Positions 17,880 through 26,872 of a stretch of 64,000 nt of DNA are shown here, in pieces. Source of the stretch: Nocardioides gilvus (GTDB lineage: Bacteria; Actinomycetota; Actinomycetes; Propionibacteriales; Nocardioidaceae). The translations under genes and the position numbers were made by a program. The DNA is taken from positions 558,001-622,000 of the forward strand of contig NZ_QHKY01000002.1 of the NCBI RefSeq assembly GCF_003194605.1, written 5' to 3'. A model generated the notes under the pieces. That model was not told the DNA's origin. It did not search any database and saw nothing but the letters and a program-made list of their open reading frames with translations. Within the stretch, counting starts at the first letter, position 1, and each line of letters begins with the position of its first letter.

Positions 17880-17892
17880 TATCGTAGCGATA
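17880..17892 (-). promoter_or_regulatory. padR promoter with overlapping operator
   Basis: TATCG-CTA-CGATA is a perfect 5-3-5 palindrome. The TACGAT within it, read on the minus strand, is a -10 box placed 6 nt before the GTG at 17874. Binding there would block transcription of a leaderless padR (and probably ino1) message. Confidence 0.6.
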
Positions 17893-18012
17893 TATCCGGG
17901 GGCTAATGCAAATGGGAACGCCAGGTGAAATCGAGGTGACCTTCGACCCACCGCCCTCGACCAGTGCATCCAACAAGACGGAGGAGCGGGGATCGCCCTC
18001 TACTCTTGGCGG

Positions 18013-20292
18013 GTGACGAACTCGCGCAGAGCCCCGGGCAAGGCTGTCACCCGACGCCCGGGCAAGAAGACAATTGGCCAGCAGGTCCGCCGAGCCCTGT
18101 TGTGGCTGTGCACCCTCGGTCTGGTCGGAGCCCTGATCGCCGTCGGCGGTTTCGTCTTCCTCTACCAGACCATGGACATCCCGACGGAGAACGCTGAGTT
18201 CAAGACCCAGACCTCCTTCGTCTACTACGACGACGGCAAGAGCGAGGTCGGCAAGTACGTCGCGCAGAACCGCATCGCGGTGCCGCTCGACGACATGCCC
18301 GAGGTGTTGCAGCACGCGGTGGTCTCTGCGGAGAACAAGACCTTCTGGACCGACAGCGGGATCGACCCCAAGGGCATCCTGCGCGCCGCGTTCTCCAACG
18401 CGAAGGCCGGCCAGACGGTCGGCGGTGGCTCCACCATCACCCAGCAGTACGTGAAGATCCTCTACCTGACGAGCGAACGCCGCCTCAGTCGCAAGGTCAA
18501 GGAAGCGATCCTGTCGCTCAAGATCCAGCGCCAGCTGAGCAAGCGGGAGATCCTCGAGGGCTACCTCAACACTATCTACTTCGGTCGCGGTTCGTACGGT
18601 GTCCAGGCGGCCTCGAAGGCCTACTTCGGCAAGGACGTCGCCGACCTGAACCTGCGCCAGGCGGCCACGCTGGCCAGCGTCCTGAACAGCCCCAACGCGT
18701 ACGACCCGGCCAATGGCGAGGACGCGAAGGAGGCGCTCAAGCGGCGCTACGACTACACGCTCGGACGGATGGAGGCTGACGGCCACATCACCGCCGAGCA
18801 GGAGGAGAAGGCGGCCAAGAAGCTGCCCAAGTTCCCCAAGATCAAGTCCGAGAGCGCGAACGGTGGCCAGCGGGGCCACATGATCAAGCTGGTGCGCGAC
18901 GAGTTGCTGAGCCTGGGCTACACCGACGAACAGATCGACGGTGGTGGCCTCCGGGTCACCACGACCTTCAACCGCGACATGATGGAGCAGTTGGAGGAGT
19001 CGGTCGCTGAGGAACGGCCCGAGGGTCTGAGCGCGAAGAAGCTGCACATCGGCGCAGCGACCGTCGAGCCCGGGACCGGTGCCGTCAAGGCGTTCTTCGG
19101 CGGTCAGGACTACCTGAAGTCCCAGATCAACTGGGCCGCCACCGGCGGGATGGCGGGGTCGACGCTGAAGGCCTTCACCGTCGCCGCCGCACTGGAGGAC
19201 GGGTTCAGCCTGCGCGACGGATTCCAGGGGAACTCTCCGTACCGGTTCTCCGACGGTCTGGAGATCAACAACGCCGGTGAGGGCGCCGCCGACATGGGCA
19301 GCAGTGTCTCGATGACGACTGCGACCGCCAAGTCGACCAACACGGCCTTCATCGACATGAGTGAGTCGATCGACGACGGCCCCGAGAAGATCCACCAGAT
19401 CATGCTCGACGCGGGGCTCCCGCCGGCGGAGGCGGACCCGGAGTACCCGGGCATCCCGAACCGGAGCACCGACCTCCTGCCCGACGACCCGCTGATCACG
19501 TTGGGCAAGGCGCGGGTCAGTCCGATCAACATGGCCAACGCCTACGCGACCTTCGCCAACGAGGGTGAGCGCGCCGACGCCCACGTGGTCACCAAGGTGG
19601 TCGAGTCCAGCGGGGAGACCTCCTACTCCCGCAAGACCTCGACTCGACGGGTGATCGACGAGGACGTCAGCGCCGACACCGTGTACGCCCTCCAGGAGGT
19701 CGTCCGCAACGGCTCGGGCTCCAAGGCTCGGGCGCTGGGCCGCCCCGCTGCCGGCAAGACGGGCACCGCCACGGCAGGTGCCAGCCAGAAGACCGTCCAC
19801 GTCTCCTCGTCCTGGTTCGTCGGTTTCACGCCGCAGTACTCCACAGCCGTGATGTACGTGCGTGGTGACGGCGACGACAAGCTCGACGACTGGCTCCCCT
19901 CCTTCTACGGCGGCACCTACCCGGCCCAGACGTGGACCGCGATCATGCGTCGACTCAGCGAGGGTCTCGAGGTGGAGAAGTTCCCGGAGCCCGTGTTCAT
20001 GGACGGCGACGCGGACTCCGAGGGGGGTGGCTACGTCCGACCGGCTCCGCAACCGACCGCAGAGCCCGAGCCCTCGAAGGAGCCGAAGCCGAGCAAGAAG
20101 CCCGAGCCGAAGCCCGCCCCGACGCCGACCGAGACCCAGCCGCCTGAGCCCACGGTCGAGCCGGAGCCGACGTCGGTCCCTGAGCCCCCGGCTCCGCCCC
20201 CGACGCCGACCGCTCCGTCCCCACCCAAGCCCACCCCGCCTGCACCCGGCGTGGTGCCGGGTGGTTCGGCTGCGGCGACCCCCAGGCGCTGA
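18013..20292 (+). CDS. ponA: Bifunctional class A penicillin-binding protein
   Basis: A 759-residue class A PBP that polymerises and cross-links peptidoglycan outside the membrane. The cytoplasmic basic N-terminus is followed by a transmembrane anchor (about 30-52). The GT51 glycosyltransferase has catalytic E107 in SAENKTFW and the block GGSTITQQYVK. The transpeptidase shows S383-TLK, S441-T-N and K582-T-G. The C-terminus (about 680-759) is a Pro/Glu/Lys-rich tail without PASTA domains. GTG 18013 follows a TACTCT box at 6 nt, so the message is probably leaderless. It matches Rv0050 (ponA1) in position. Confidence 0.95.
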   Translation: MTNSRRAPGKAVTRRPGKKTIGQQVRRALLWLCTLGLVGALIAVGGFVFLYQTMDIPTENAEFKTQTSFVYYDDGKSEVGKYVAQNRIAVPLDDMPEVLQHAVVSAENKTFWTDSGIDPKGILRAAFSNAKAGQTVGGGSTITQQYVKILYLTSERRLSRKVKEAILSLKIQRQLSKREILEGYLNTIYFGRGSYGVQAASKAYFGKDVADLNLRQAATLASVLNSPNAYDPANGEDAKEALKRRYDYTLGRMEADGHITAEQEEKAAKKLPKFPKIKSESANGGQRGHMIKLVRDELLSLGYTDEQIDGGGLRVTTTFNRDMMEQLEESVAEERPEGLSAKKLHIGAATVEPGTGAVKAFFGGQDYLKSQINWAATGGMAGSTLKAFTVAAALEDGFSLRDGFQGNSPYRFSDGLEINNAGEGAADMGSSVSMTTATAKSTNTAFIDMSESIDDGPEKIHQIMLDAGLPPAEADPEYPGIPNRSTDLLPDDPLITLGKARVSPINMANAYATFANEGERADAHVVTKVVESSGETSYSRKTSTRRVIDEDVSADTVYALQEVVRNGSGSKARALGRPAAGKTGTATAGASQKTVHVSSSWFVGFTPQYSTAVMYVRGDGDDKLDDWLPSFYGGTYPAQTWTAIMRRLSEGLEVEKFPEPVFMDGDADSEGGGYVRPAPQPTAEPEPSKEPKPSKKPEPKPAPTPTETQPPEPTVEPEPTSVPEPPAPPPTPTAPSPPKPTPPAPGVVPGGSAAATPRR

Positions 20293-20343
20293 CCGACGCC
20301 TCACGCCGACTGCTGTTGCGTCTGTCCCGCTAGGGTCGCGTCC

Positions 20344-21729
20344 GTGAAGGACGACACAGCCCCGACGCGGGTCCACCCCACCCAGGACGACGCGGTGGTG
20401 GCCGGGCTCTCCGAATCCGTCGGGGGCCCGATGGGCTCACGCGCGGGGCGGCACTCCTGGTGGTCGCCCGTGCGCGTACTGCTCGTGCTGACCGCGCTGA
20501 CGTTTGCACTCGGGCTGGTGGCGAAGACGCCGTGCGTCAACTCGCAGTGGCAGGACACCGAGCAGCGCTACACCCACATGTGCTACTCGGACATGCCCTA
20601 CCTGTACACGTGGCGTGGGCTCGCCGACCTGAACTGGCCCTACACCGACGACGCTGCGGTGCGCGCCGAGTACGAGGTGATGGAGTACCCCGCCGGCATC
20701 TCGTACTGGGCCTGGGGGACCGGCCACGTGACCTGGTGGTTGAGCGGCACCCCCGACCTCGACGCCGAGGACCGTGACCTGGTGCAGGAGGGGACGCTCT
20801 ACTTCGCTGTCAACGCGCTCGGCTTCGCGCTGGTCGCCCTGCTCACCACGTGGCTGATGGCGGGGGTCAACCGCCGCAGACCGTGGGACGCGGCGGGCTT
20901 CGCCCTGGCCCCGGCGCTGGCCCTGACGGCCACCGTCAACTGGGACCTGCTCGCCGTGGTCTTCGTGGCCGGCGCGGCCTGGGCCTGGGCACGCGAGCGT
21001 CCGCTGCTCACCGGTGTGATGATCGGGCTCGGCACGGCGGTCAAGCTCTACCCGCTCTTCCTGCTCGGTGCCGTGCTGGTGATCTGTCTGCGGAGCCGCC
21101 GGTGGCGGACGCTGGCGCTCACCGCTGCCGCGGCGGGTGGGGCCTGGTTGCTCGCGAACGCACCCGCGCTGCTGACCGGCCCGGCGCAGTGGAAGGTCTT
21201 CTGGAGCTTCAACTCCGAACGCGCCGCTGACCTCGGATCGGTGTGGTTGGTGGCCCAACAGATGTTCGACACCTGGTTCGAGGTCGAGACGGTCAACCTC
21301 GGCTCATGGGTCTTCTTCATCCTCTGGTGCGTGGGTGTCCTCGCGCTCGGGTGGCAGGCACCCGTCTCGCCGCGCTTCGCCCAACTCGGGTTCCTGATCG
21401 TCGCCGGTTTCCTGCTGGTCAACAAGGTCTACTCCCCGCAGTACGTCCTGTGGTTGCTGCCCCTGGCCGTGCTGGCCCGGCCCCGCTGGCGCGACCTGCT
21501 GATCTGGCAGGCGGGTGAGGTGATCTACTTCGCCGCGGTCTGGTGGTACCTGGCCGAGGAGCTCACCCCTGCCGGTGACGGCGCCCCGGTCATCTACTGG
21601 CTCGCGATCGCCCTGCGGCTCGCCGCCCAGTTGTGGTTGGTCGCCGTCGTCGCCCGTGACGTGATGCGCCCGGAGAAGGACCCCGTCGAACGCCCGCCCG
21701 AGGTGTTGCAGAGGTCACACTCCCTTTAA
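20344..21729 (+). CDS. GT87/DUF2029-like polytopic membrane protein
   Basis: A 461-residue protein with about ten to twelve hydrophobic segments and a conserved extracytoplasmic loop after the first helix (CYSDMPYLYTWRGL). This resembles GT-C type (GT87/DUF2029) polyprenyl-phosphate mannosyl- or arabinosyl-transferases. It corresponds to Rv0051, next to ponA1 in M. tuberculosis, so a cell-wall glycan role is likely but the sugar is unknown. The GTG at 20344 comes 7 nt after TAGGGT. An acidic catalytic residue cannot be assigned with confidence. Confidence 0.75.
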   Translation: MKDDTAPTRVHPTQDDAVVAGLSESVGGPMGSRAGRHSWWSPVRVLLVLTALTFALGLVAKTPCVNSQWQDTEQRYTHMCYSDMPYLYTWRGLADLNWPYTDDAAVRAEYEVMEYPAGISYWAWGTGHVTWWLSGTPDLDAEDRDLVQEGTLYFAVNALGFALVALLTTWLMAGVNRRRPWDAAGFALAPALALTATVNWDLLAVVFVAGAAWAWARERPLLTGVMIGLGTAVKLYPLFLLGAVLVICLRSRRWRTLALTAAAAGGAWLLANAPALLTGPAQWKVFWSFNSERAADLGSVWLVAQQMFDTWFEVETVNLGSWVFFILWCVGVLALGWQAPVSPRFAQLGFLIVAGFLLVNKVYSPQYVLWLLPLAVLARPRWRDLLIWQAGEVIYFAAVWWYLAEELTPAGDGAPVIYWLAIALRLAAQLWLVAVVARDVMRPEKDPVERPPEVLQRSHSL

Positions 21730-21731
21730 TT

Positions 21732-21746
21732 GGTATTCACAATACC
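21732..21746 (+). promoter_or_regulatory. NsrR-type operator in the nsrR promoter
   Basis: GGTATT-CAC-AATACC is a perfect 6-3-6 inverted repeat. It lies just upstream of TAGGGT (21755-21760), the -10 box of a leaderless nsrR message. It sits over the -35 region, so NsrR without nitric oxide would block transcription. Confidence 0.65.
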
Positions 21747-21766
21747 GATTTAACTAGGGTCGAGGT

Positions 21767-22204
21767 GTGCAACTCACCCGGTACACCGACCTCGGCCTCC
21801 GCATCCTGATGCGTCTGGCTGCGGTGGACGACCCCGCAGCGACCACCAGGACGGTGGCGGCGCAGATGGCGGTGAGCTACACCCACGCCGCAAAGGTGGT
21901 CGCCCGCCTGCAGGCGCTCGGTCTCGTGGAGACCCGCCGCGGACGTACGGGAGGGCTGCAGATCACCGACGCCGGCCGTCACCAGTCCGTCGGTCGCCTG
22001 GCCCGGGAGCTCGAGGGACCCGACGAGGTCATCGACTGCGAGGGACTCAAGTGCCCCCTGCGCAAGGCGTGTCGCCTGCGCGGGCTGCTGCGCGAGGCAC
22101 AGGAGGCGTTCTTCGTCGTCCTGGACCCCTGGACGGTCGAGGAGTTGAGCCGCGAGCCGACCGGGTCGGTCCTGCTGGCCCTCTCCGTACGTCCGCCCGA
22201 CTGA
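21767..22204 (+). CDS. nsrR: Rrf2 family transcriptional repressor NsrR
   Basis: A 145-residue Rrf2 protein. The N-terminal winged helix has TVAAQMAVSYTHAAKVVARL. The Fe-S cluster ligands C91, C96 and C102 fit NsrR spacing (CEGLKCPLRKAC). NsrR senses nitric oxide through this cluster and derepresses NO-detoxification genes. The hmp gene directly downstream supports this role. The GTG start at 21767 comes 6 nt after the -10 box. It is probably co-transcribed with hmp across a repeat-filled 110-bp gap. Confidence 0.92.
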   Translation: MQLTRYTDLGLRILMRLAAVDDPAATTRTVAAQMAVSYTHAAKVVARLQALGLVETRRGRTGGLQITDAGRHQSVGRLARELEGPDEVIDCEGLKCPLRKACRLRGLLREAQEAFFVVLDPWTVEELSREPTGSVLLALSVRPPD

Positions 22205-22206
22205 CG

Positions 22207-22290
22207 CCCCAGACCCCCGGACCGCATCACCCAGACCGCATCACCCAGACCCCCGGACCGCATCACCCAGACCGCATCACCCAGACCGCA
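22207..22290. repeat. Tandem repeats between nsrR and hmp
   Basis: A 14-bp unit, ACCGCATCACCCAG, occurs four times as two adjacent pairs (22221-22248 and 22257-22284). The pairs are separated by ACCCCCGG, giving a 36-bp higher-order duplication. It fills most of the nsrR-hmp gap and is non-coding in the hmp frame used here. Confidence 0.85.
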
Positions 22291-22314
22291 CGATCCGTTC
22301 TCGGAAGGACACCC

Positions 22315-23535
22315 ATGCTGTCACCCACCTCGACCTCGGTCATCCAGGCCACCCTGCCGGTGGTCGGCGCCGCCATCGGCGACATCACCCCGCTCTTCTA
22401 CCGCAAGATGTTCGACGCCGAGCCCGACCTGGAGCGCAACCTGTTCAACCGCGGCAACCAGGCCGCCGGCGACCAGCCGCGCGCGCTGGCCGCGGCAGTG
22501 GCGACGTACGCCACCGCCCTGGTGGACCCCGACTCCCCGCACCCGCGCGACCTGCTGAGGCGGATCGGGCACAAGCACGCCTCCCTGGGGATCACCGAGC
22601 CGCAGTACGAGATCGTCCACGAGCACCTGTTCGCCGCCATCGTGGAGGTCCTCGGCGACGCGGTGACGCCCGAGGTCGCAGCAGCCTGGGACGAGGTCTA
22701 CTGGATGATGGCGCGCGACCTCATCGACCTCGAGAAGGACCTGTACGCCGAGGCCGGGGTGAGCGCCGAGGAGATCTGGCACGACGTCGCCGTGCGCGAG
22801 CGTCTCCAGCAGTCGCCCGACACGGTCTCGTTCGTGCTCAGCGCCGCGGACGGCTCCGCGTTGCCGAGCGCCAAGCCGGGGCAGTACGTCTCGGTCGCGG
22901 TGATCCTGCCCGACGGCGCGCGTCAGATCCGGCAGTACAGCCTCACGGGCGCCGGCGCCCCCGGCGAGTGGGCGTTCAGCGTCAAGGCGATCGCGGCCTC
23001 GGTCGCCGCCGACGGCACCGAGATCCCGGAGGGTGAGGTCTCCAACTTCCTGCACCGCAACCTCTTCGAGGGCGACCGCCTCTCCGTCTCCCCTCCCTTC
23101 GGCGACCTGGTGCTCGACGACTCCGACGCGCCCCTGCTGCTGATCTCTGCCGGGATCGGGACCACGCCGATCATCGGGATGCTCAACTACCTCCAGCACA
23201 CCGCCAGCGAGCGGGCCGTCACCGTCCTGCACGCCGACCGTTCGCCGGCCAGGCACGCCCACCGGGCACAGCTGAAGCAGTTGGTGAAGGCGCTGCCCCA
23301 GGCTCAGCTGCAGCGGTGGTACGAGGACCTCGGTGGCCGCCCGGCGCGCGACGACTTCCACGCCGGGCTGGTGGATCTCTCCGACGTCGACATCGCGGCC
23401 GAGGCCCGGGCGTACCTCTGCGGACCGTTGCCCTTCATGGAGTCCGTGCGTGGTGGCCTGGTGGAGCGTGGTGTCTCCTCCGACCACATCCACTACGAGG
23501 TCTTCGGGCCCGACAAGTGGGTCGCCGCCGTCTGA
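22315..23535 (+). CDS. hmp: Flavohemoprotein (nitric oxide dioxygenase)
   Basis: A 406-residue protein with the three Hmp parts. The heme-globin domain (about 1-135) has proximal H88 in GHKHASLGIT. The FAD-binding barrel contains RQYSLTG. The C-terminal NAD-binding domain has ISAGIGTTPIIGML and AYLCGPLPFM. It converts NO and O2 to nitrate using NAD(P)H. ATG 22315 is preceded by GGAAGGAC. The frame is open further upstream through the repeats but has no homology there. Pairing with nsrR indicates induction by NO. Confidence 0.96.
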   Translation: MLSPTSTSVIQATLPVVGAAIGDITPLFYRKMFDAEPDLERNLFNRGNQAAGDQPRALAAAVATYATALVDPDSPHPRDLLRRIGHKHASLGITEPQYEIVHEHLFAAIVEVLGDAVTPEVAAAWDEVYWMMARDLIDLEKDLYAEAGVSAEEIWHDVAVRERLQQSPDTVSFVLSAADGSALPSAKPGQYVSVAVILPDGARQIRQYSLTGAGAPGEWAFSVKAIAASVAADGTEIPEGEVSNFLHRNLFEGDRLSVSPPFGDLVLDDSDAPLLLISAGIGTTPIIGMLNYLQHTASERAVTVLHADRSPARHAHRAQLKQLVKALPQAQLQRWYEDLGGRPARDDFHAGLVDLSDVDIAAEARAYLCGPLPFMESVRGGLVERGVSSDHIHYEVFGPDKWVAAV

Positions 23536-23547
23536 TTTGCTGACCGG

Positions 23548-24534
23548 TCAGCGCAGCAGGCTCGCCACCGCGGCGTCCGAGGCGGCCAGCGCGTCCCGGT
23601 CGTACGTGGACCCCGAGACGAGCAGCTCGTCGGCACCGCTGCGTGCGGCGAGCTGCTCCAACCGGCGGCGTACGGTCTGCTTGCTGCCAGCGGTGACCCG
23701 GTCGAGAGCGCCCTCGATCCTCTCGCGTTGCCGGTTGTTGCCCAGTGGGTCGCCCAACTGCTCACGGATCGCGGCGACCGGTTCGAGGGCGTCGAAGAGG
23801 CCCGTACGCCGCGACTGCGCCATCGCCCAGACCTCCGGGAGGGCCAGGTCGCGGGCCTCGGCGTCGGTGTCGGCGACCAGCACGTCGAGGGAGACCGTGA
23901 CGTGCGGCTGGCTGTCGCGGTGCGGTCGGAAGGCCTCGCGATAGCCGGCCAGGGTCTGCGGGAGTGCGGGGTCGTCGAGGACGGGTCCGCCCAGCACCAC
24001 CGGAAGTCCCAGGTCCGCCGCCACCGTGAGGCCGGCGCCGGTCGCCAGCACGAAGAGCGGGATGGTCTCCTCGACCACCGGGCGGGCGGTGACCGGCGCG
24101 GTCCGCTCCAGGAAGCCGCGCAGCTCCGCGATGTCGGTGGCGAAGGTGTCCGGCTCCTCCATCTGACGTCGCAGGGCACGCCGGACCGGATCGGTGAAGC
24201 CGAGGGAGCGGCCCACCCCGAGGTCAATTCGCCCCGGGTGCAGGCCGGCCAGCACCAGGAACTGCTCGGCGACCACGAGGGGTTGGTGGTGGGGGAGCAT
24301 GACCCCGCCCGAGCCCAACCGGATGCGCTGCGTACGCCCCGCGACCGCGGCCAGGAGCACCGCCGGTGACCCGGACGCGATGCCCGGGACGCCGTGGTGC
24401 TCGGCCACCCAGAAGCGGTGGTAGCCGGCGCCTTCGGCGGTGACCGCGCGCTCGACGGTGTGGGTCAGTGCCGCTCCGTCGCTGTGGCCGACGCGGGTCC
24501 GGGAGCGGTCGAGGAGGGAGAGCTTCACGCACAC
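23548..24534 (-). CDS. LLM class flavin-dependent oxidoreductase
   Basis: A 328-residue luciferase-like monooxygenase of the MsnO8/YhbW type. Recognisable features are the N-terminal AEGAGYHRFWVAEHHG motif, LGSGGVMLPHHQPLVVAEQF and LHPGRIDLGVGRS. These enzymes use reduced FMN from a partner reductase to oxidise a small molecule; the substrate is not indicated. The start may be GTG 24534 or the GTG two codons later at 24528; neither has a clear ribosome binding site. It is convergent with hmp, with 12 bp between stops. Confidence 0.85.
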   Translation of the reverse strand: MCVKLSLLDRSRTRVGHSDGAALTHTVERAVTAEGAGYHRFWVAEHHGVPGIASGSPAVLLAAVAGRTQRIRLGSGGVMLPHHQPLVVAEQFLVLAGLHPGRIDLGVGRSLGFTDPVRRALRRQMEEPDTFATDIAELRGFLERTAPVTARPVVEETIPLFVLATGAGLTVAADLGLPVVLGGPVLDDPALPQTLAGYREAFRPHRDSQPHVTVSLDVLVADTDAEARDLALPEVWAMAQSRRTGLFDALEPVAAIREQLGDPLGNNRQRERIEGALDRVTAGSKQTVRRRLEQLAARSGADELLVSGSTYDRDALAASDAAVASLLR

Positions 24535-24574
24535 GCAACGTCGCGAGCTCCGGTTGACTTCCCGGCGGACCGAC

Positions 24575-25669
24575 TCAGCCCTGCGAGATCACCACGTGGT
24601 CGAAGGTGGTGGCGGTGTAGCGGACGCGTACGTCGATCTCGTCGCCGACCTCCGGCACGCCCGCCCCGGCGGGGACGAAGAGCATCGAGGCCTGCATGTG
24701 CGGGGGCTCGGCGAAGAGCCGCTGCTTTCCGTCGATCGAGTACGGCGAGCGCACGAAGCCGACGGCGTCGAGGCCGCCGCGGGCCAGGGTCGCTGCCCGG
24801 GCCTTGAGCGACTGCTCGCCGGTGGGGGCCTCGAGTCCGATGCCGTGGGCCGTACCGCCGGAGACCACCAGGATGTGGCCGCTCTTCGGGGCGGTCCGGG
24901 AGCGGTACCCGAAGACGTCACCGCGCTCGACGGGGTGCACGTCGAGGACCCGTGCGCTCACCCGCAGCGAACCGCGATCGCCGAGCCACAGGCCGGTGCC
25001 GATGCGCGGGCGGATCGTGTAGTCGGAGTAGGACGTCCGCAGCGTCGCCAGCTCGTCGGGGGTCAGGTGGCTGACCCACAGGGTGCGGGTCGGCAGACCG
25101 GCGGAGATCGCGTCGGTGATCAGTCGCTGCACCTGGCTCAGGTGGGAGCCCTGCGCGAGCGGCAGGTGCATCGCGACGCCCTCGAGGGTGCCGCCGGAGG
25201 CGAGACTGCCGAGGCTGCGCAGCTCGTGGGCGTTGAAGCCGTGACGCAGCATCGAGGTCAGGAGCTCGAGCACGTAGCGGGCGTCAGGCTGGCGTTCCAG
25301 CAGGGCGGCCAGGTCGTCGACCCGGCTGACGGTGTGGATCACCCGTCGGGAGAGCGCGGGGTCGAGGGCGGCGTCCACCTCGACGGCGGCGCCGAAGGGG
25401 CGCCACGGGGTGAGCACCAGGATGCTGCCGTCGTAACGGTCGGCGACCTCGCTGATCTCGTCGTACGTGCCGACGGCCAGGACGTCGCCCCACGTCTGCC
25501 CGGTGGCGGCGCCGCGCTCGGTGAGCCACTGCGTACGTCGGGCCAGACGCCCCAGGCCGAAGCCGTAGCCGTTGCCCTTGGCGACCGGGACCAGCCCGGG
25601 CGTACGTTCCGCGACGTGGGTCAGGTGATCGCGCCAGCGCGCGCCGTCCACGTGGAGGGTCAGGGACAT
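24575..25669 (-). CDS. Alanine racemase-like protein (divergent)
   Basis: A 364-residue fold-type III PLP protein. The N-terminal PLP-lysine block PVAKGNGYGFG (K31) resembles the AVVKANAYGHG of alanine racemases. A C-terminal beta domain follows, with IRPRIGTGLWLGDRG and a GYRSRTAPKSG stretch in place of the usual catalytic tyrosine region. It differs enough that racemase activity is uncertain. It is one nucleotide downstream of the femX-like stop, so the two are co-expressed. A joint role in providing and attaching an amino acid to peptidoglycan is an inference. Confidence 0.7.
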   Translation of the reverse strand: MSLTLHVDGARWRDHLTHVAERTPGLVPVAKGNGYGFGLGRLARRTQWLTERGAATGQTWGDVLAVGTYDEISEVADRYDGSILVLTPWRPFGAAVEVDAALDPALSRRVIHTVSRVDDLAALLERQPDARYVLELLTSMLRHGFNAHELRSLGSLASGGTLEGVAMHLPLAQGSHLSQVQRLITDAISAGLPTRTLWVSHLTPDELATLRTSYSDYTIRPRIGTGLWLGDRGSLRVSARVLDVHPVERGDVFGYRSRTAPKSGHILVVSGGTAHGIGLEAPTGEQSLKARAATLARGGLDAVGFVRSPYSIDGKQRLFAEPPHMQASMLFVPAGAGVPEVGDEIDVRVRYTATTFDHVVISQG

Positions 25670-25670
25670 C

Positions 25671-26840
25671 TCAACGCCTCTTCATGTAGAGCTCGAAGGC
25701 CTTGTAGATCGCCTTGTTGAGGGGCAGGTCCCACTCGCCGACGTACTCGACGGCCTCGCCACCGGTGCCGACCTTGAACTGGATCAGGCCGATCGTCGGG
25801 TCGTCCGCGTCGAGCGTGTCGGTGATGCCGCGCATGTCGTAGACCTCGGCGCCCGCTGCCAGGGCCTCGCGGATCATCGCCCACTGCACCGCGTTGGAGC
25901 CGCGCACGTCGCGCTTCTCGGTCGACGAGGCGCCGTAGGAGTACCAGGAGTGGGCGCCGACCCGGATCGAGATGGTCGCCGCGACCAGGTCGCCCTCGTG
26001 GCGGGCCAGGTGGAGCACGAAGCGGTCCTCGTCCTCGGGGGAGAGGGAGTCCCACATCTTCTCGAAGTAGGAGAGTGGCCGGGGCGTGAAGTGGTCCCGC
26101 TCGGCGGTGTGGACGTACAGCGCGTGGAAGGCAGCGAGCTCGGCGCGGGTGCCGCGCGTCACCTCCACGCCTTCCTTGGCCGACTTCTTGATGTTGCGGC
26201 GCCACTGCTGGTTCATCGCCTTGAGGACCTCGTCCTCGGTCTTCGCGCGGCCCTCGACGGTCAGCGGGACGTGGAAGTTGTACTGCGGCTGACCGATGGC
26301 GAAGCCGCCCTCGGAGGCCTGCGGGCGCCACCCGAGCTCGTGCAACTGGGAGACCACGCAGGCCCCGGCCCGCGTACGTTCCACGGGCGCGATGTCGTCG
26401 AGGCGGCGTACGGCCGGGTCAGCGACGCCCTCCTTGATCTGCGCCGACGACCAGCGTCGGGTGATCACGGGCGGCCCGATGCGGATGCCGAAGGCGCCCT
26501 TCTTCTTCAGGTGCGCCTTCAGTGGCTCGAGCCAGTGGGCGAGCCGGGCCTCGGGGTGCTGGAGGCTCTCCCAGTCGATCACCGGACCCTCGGGAAGGTA
26601 GGCCAGGTAGCGCTTCACCTTCGGCAGTTGGCGGTAGAGGACCAGTGCTGCCCCGACCATCTCCTCGCCGTCCGGGGTGCGGCGGAACCAGCCCAGGGAC
26701 TCGTGCTTCCACTCCGACTTCACCGGCCCCCACGCGGGGACCTGGAGGAACGAGGCGGAGCGCTGCGTACGGATGAACGCGAGGTGTTCGGCGGCGCTCA
26801 CCGTGCGCAGGAGCAGGGGTGCAGCTTCAGAGGTGGACAC
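25671..26840 (-). CDS. FemX/FemAB-like peptidoglycan bridge aminoacyltransferase
   Basis: A 389-residue protein of the FemABX family with two GNAT-like lobes. Family stretches include SFLQVPAWGPVKSEW near the N-terminus, MNQQWRRNIKKSAKEGVEV in the middle, and YDMRGITDTLD followed by GLIQFKVGTGGE near the end. These enzymes transfer amino acids from aminoacyl-tRNA to lipid II or peptidoglycan stem peptides. GTG 26840 lies 7 nt after TAGCCT, so a leaderless start is likely. It heads an operon with the alanine racemase-like gene. Confidence 0.88.
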   Translation of the reverse strand: MSTSEAAPLLLRTVSAAEHLAFIRTQRSASFLQVPAWGPVKSEWKHESLGWFRRTPDGEEMVGAALVLYRQLPKVKRYLAYLPEGPVIDWESLQHPEARLAHWLEPLKAHLKKKGAFGIRIGPPVITRRWSSAQIKEGVADPAVRRLDDIAPVERTRAGACVVSQLHELGWRPQASEGGFAIGQPQYNFHVPLTVEGRAKTEDEVLKAMNQQWRRNIKKSAKEGVEVTRGTRAELAAFHALYVHTAERDHFTPRPLSYFEKMWDSLSPEDEDRFVLHLARHEGDLVAATISIRVGAHSWYSYGASSTEKRDVRGSNAVQWAMIREALAAGAEVYDMRGITDTLDADDPTIGLIQFKVGTGGEAVEYVGEWDLPLNKAIYKAFELYMKRR

Positions 26841-26872
26841 CCGCCTGAGGCTACCCGGGTGGCGCGTGCGGG

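Noticed and set aside
17877..20376. Extension of the padR frame to 1025 residues
   Set aside because: The extra part is antisense to ponA and lacks homology. PadR starts at GTG 17874 with its own promoter.
22207..22290. CRISPR-like repeat
   Set aside because: 14-bp units without unique spacers and no cas genes; simple tandem duplication.
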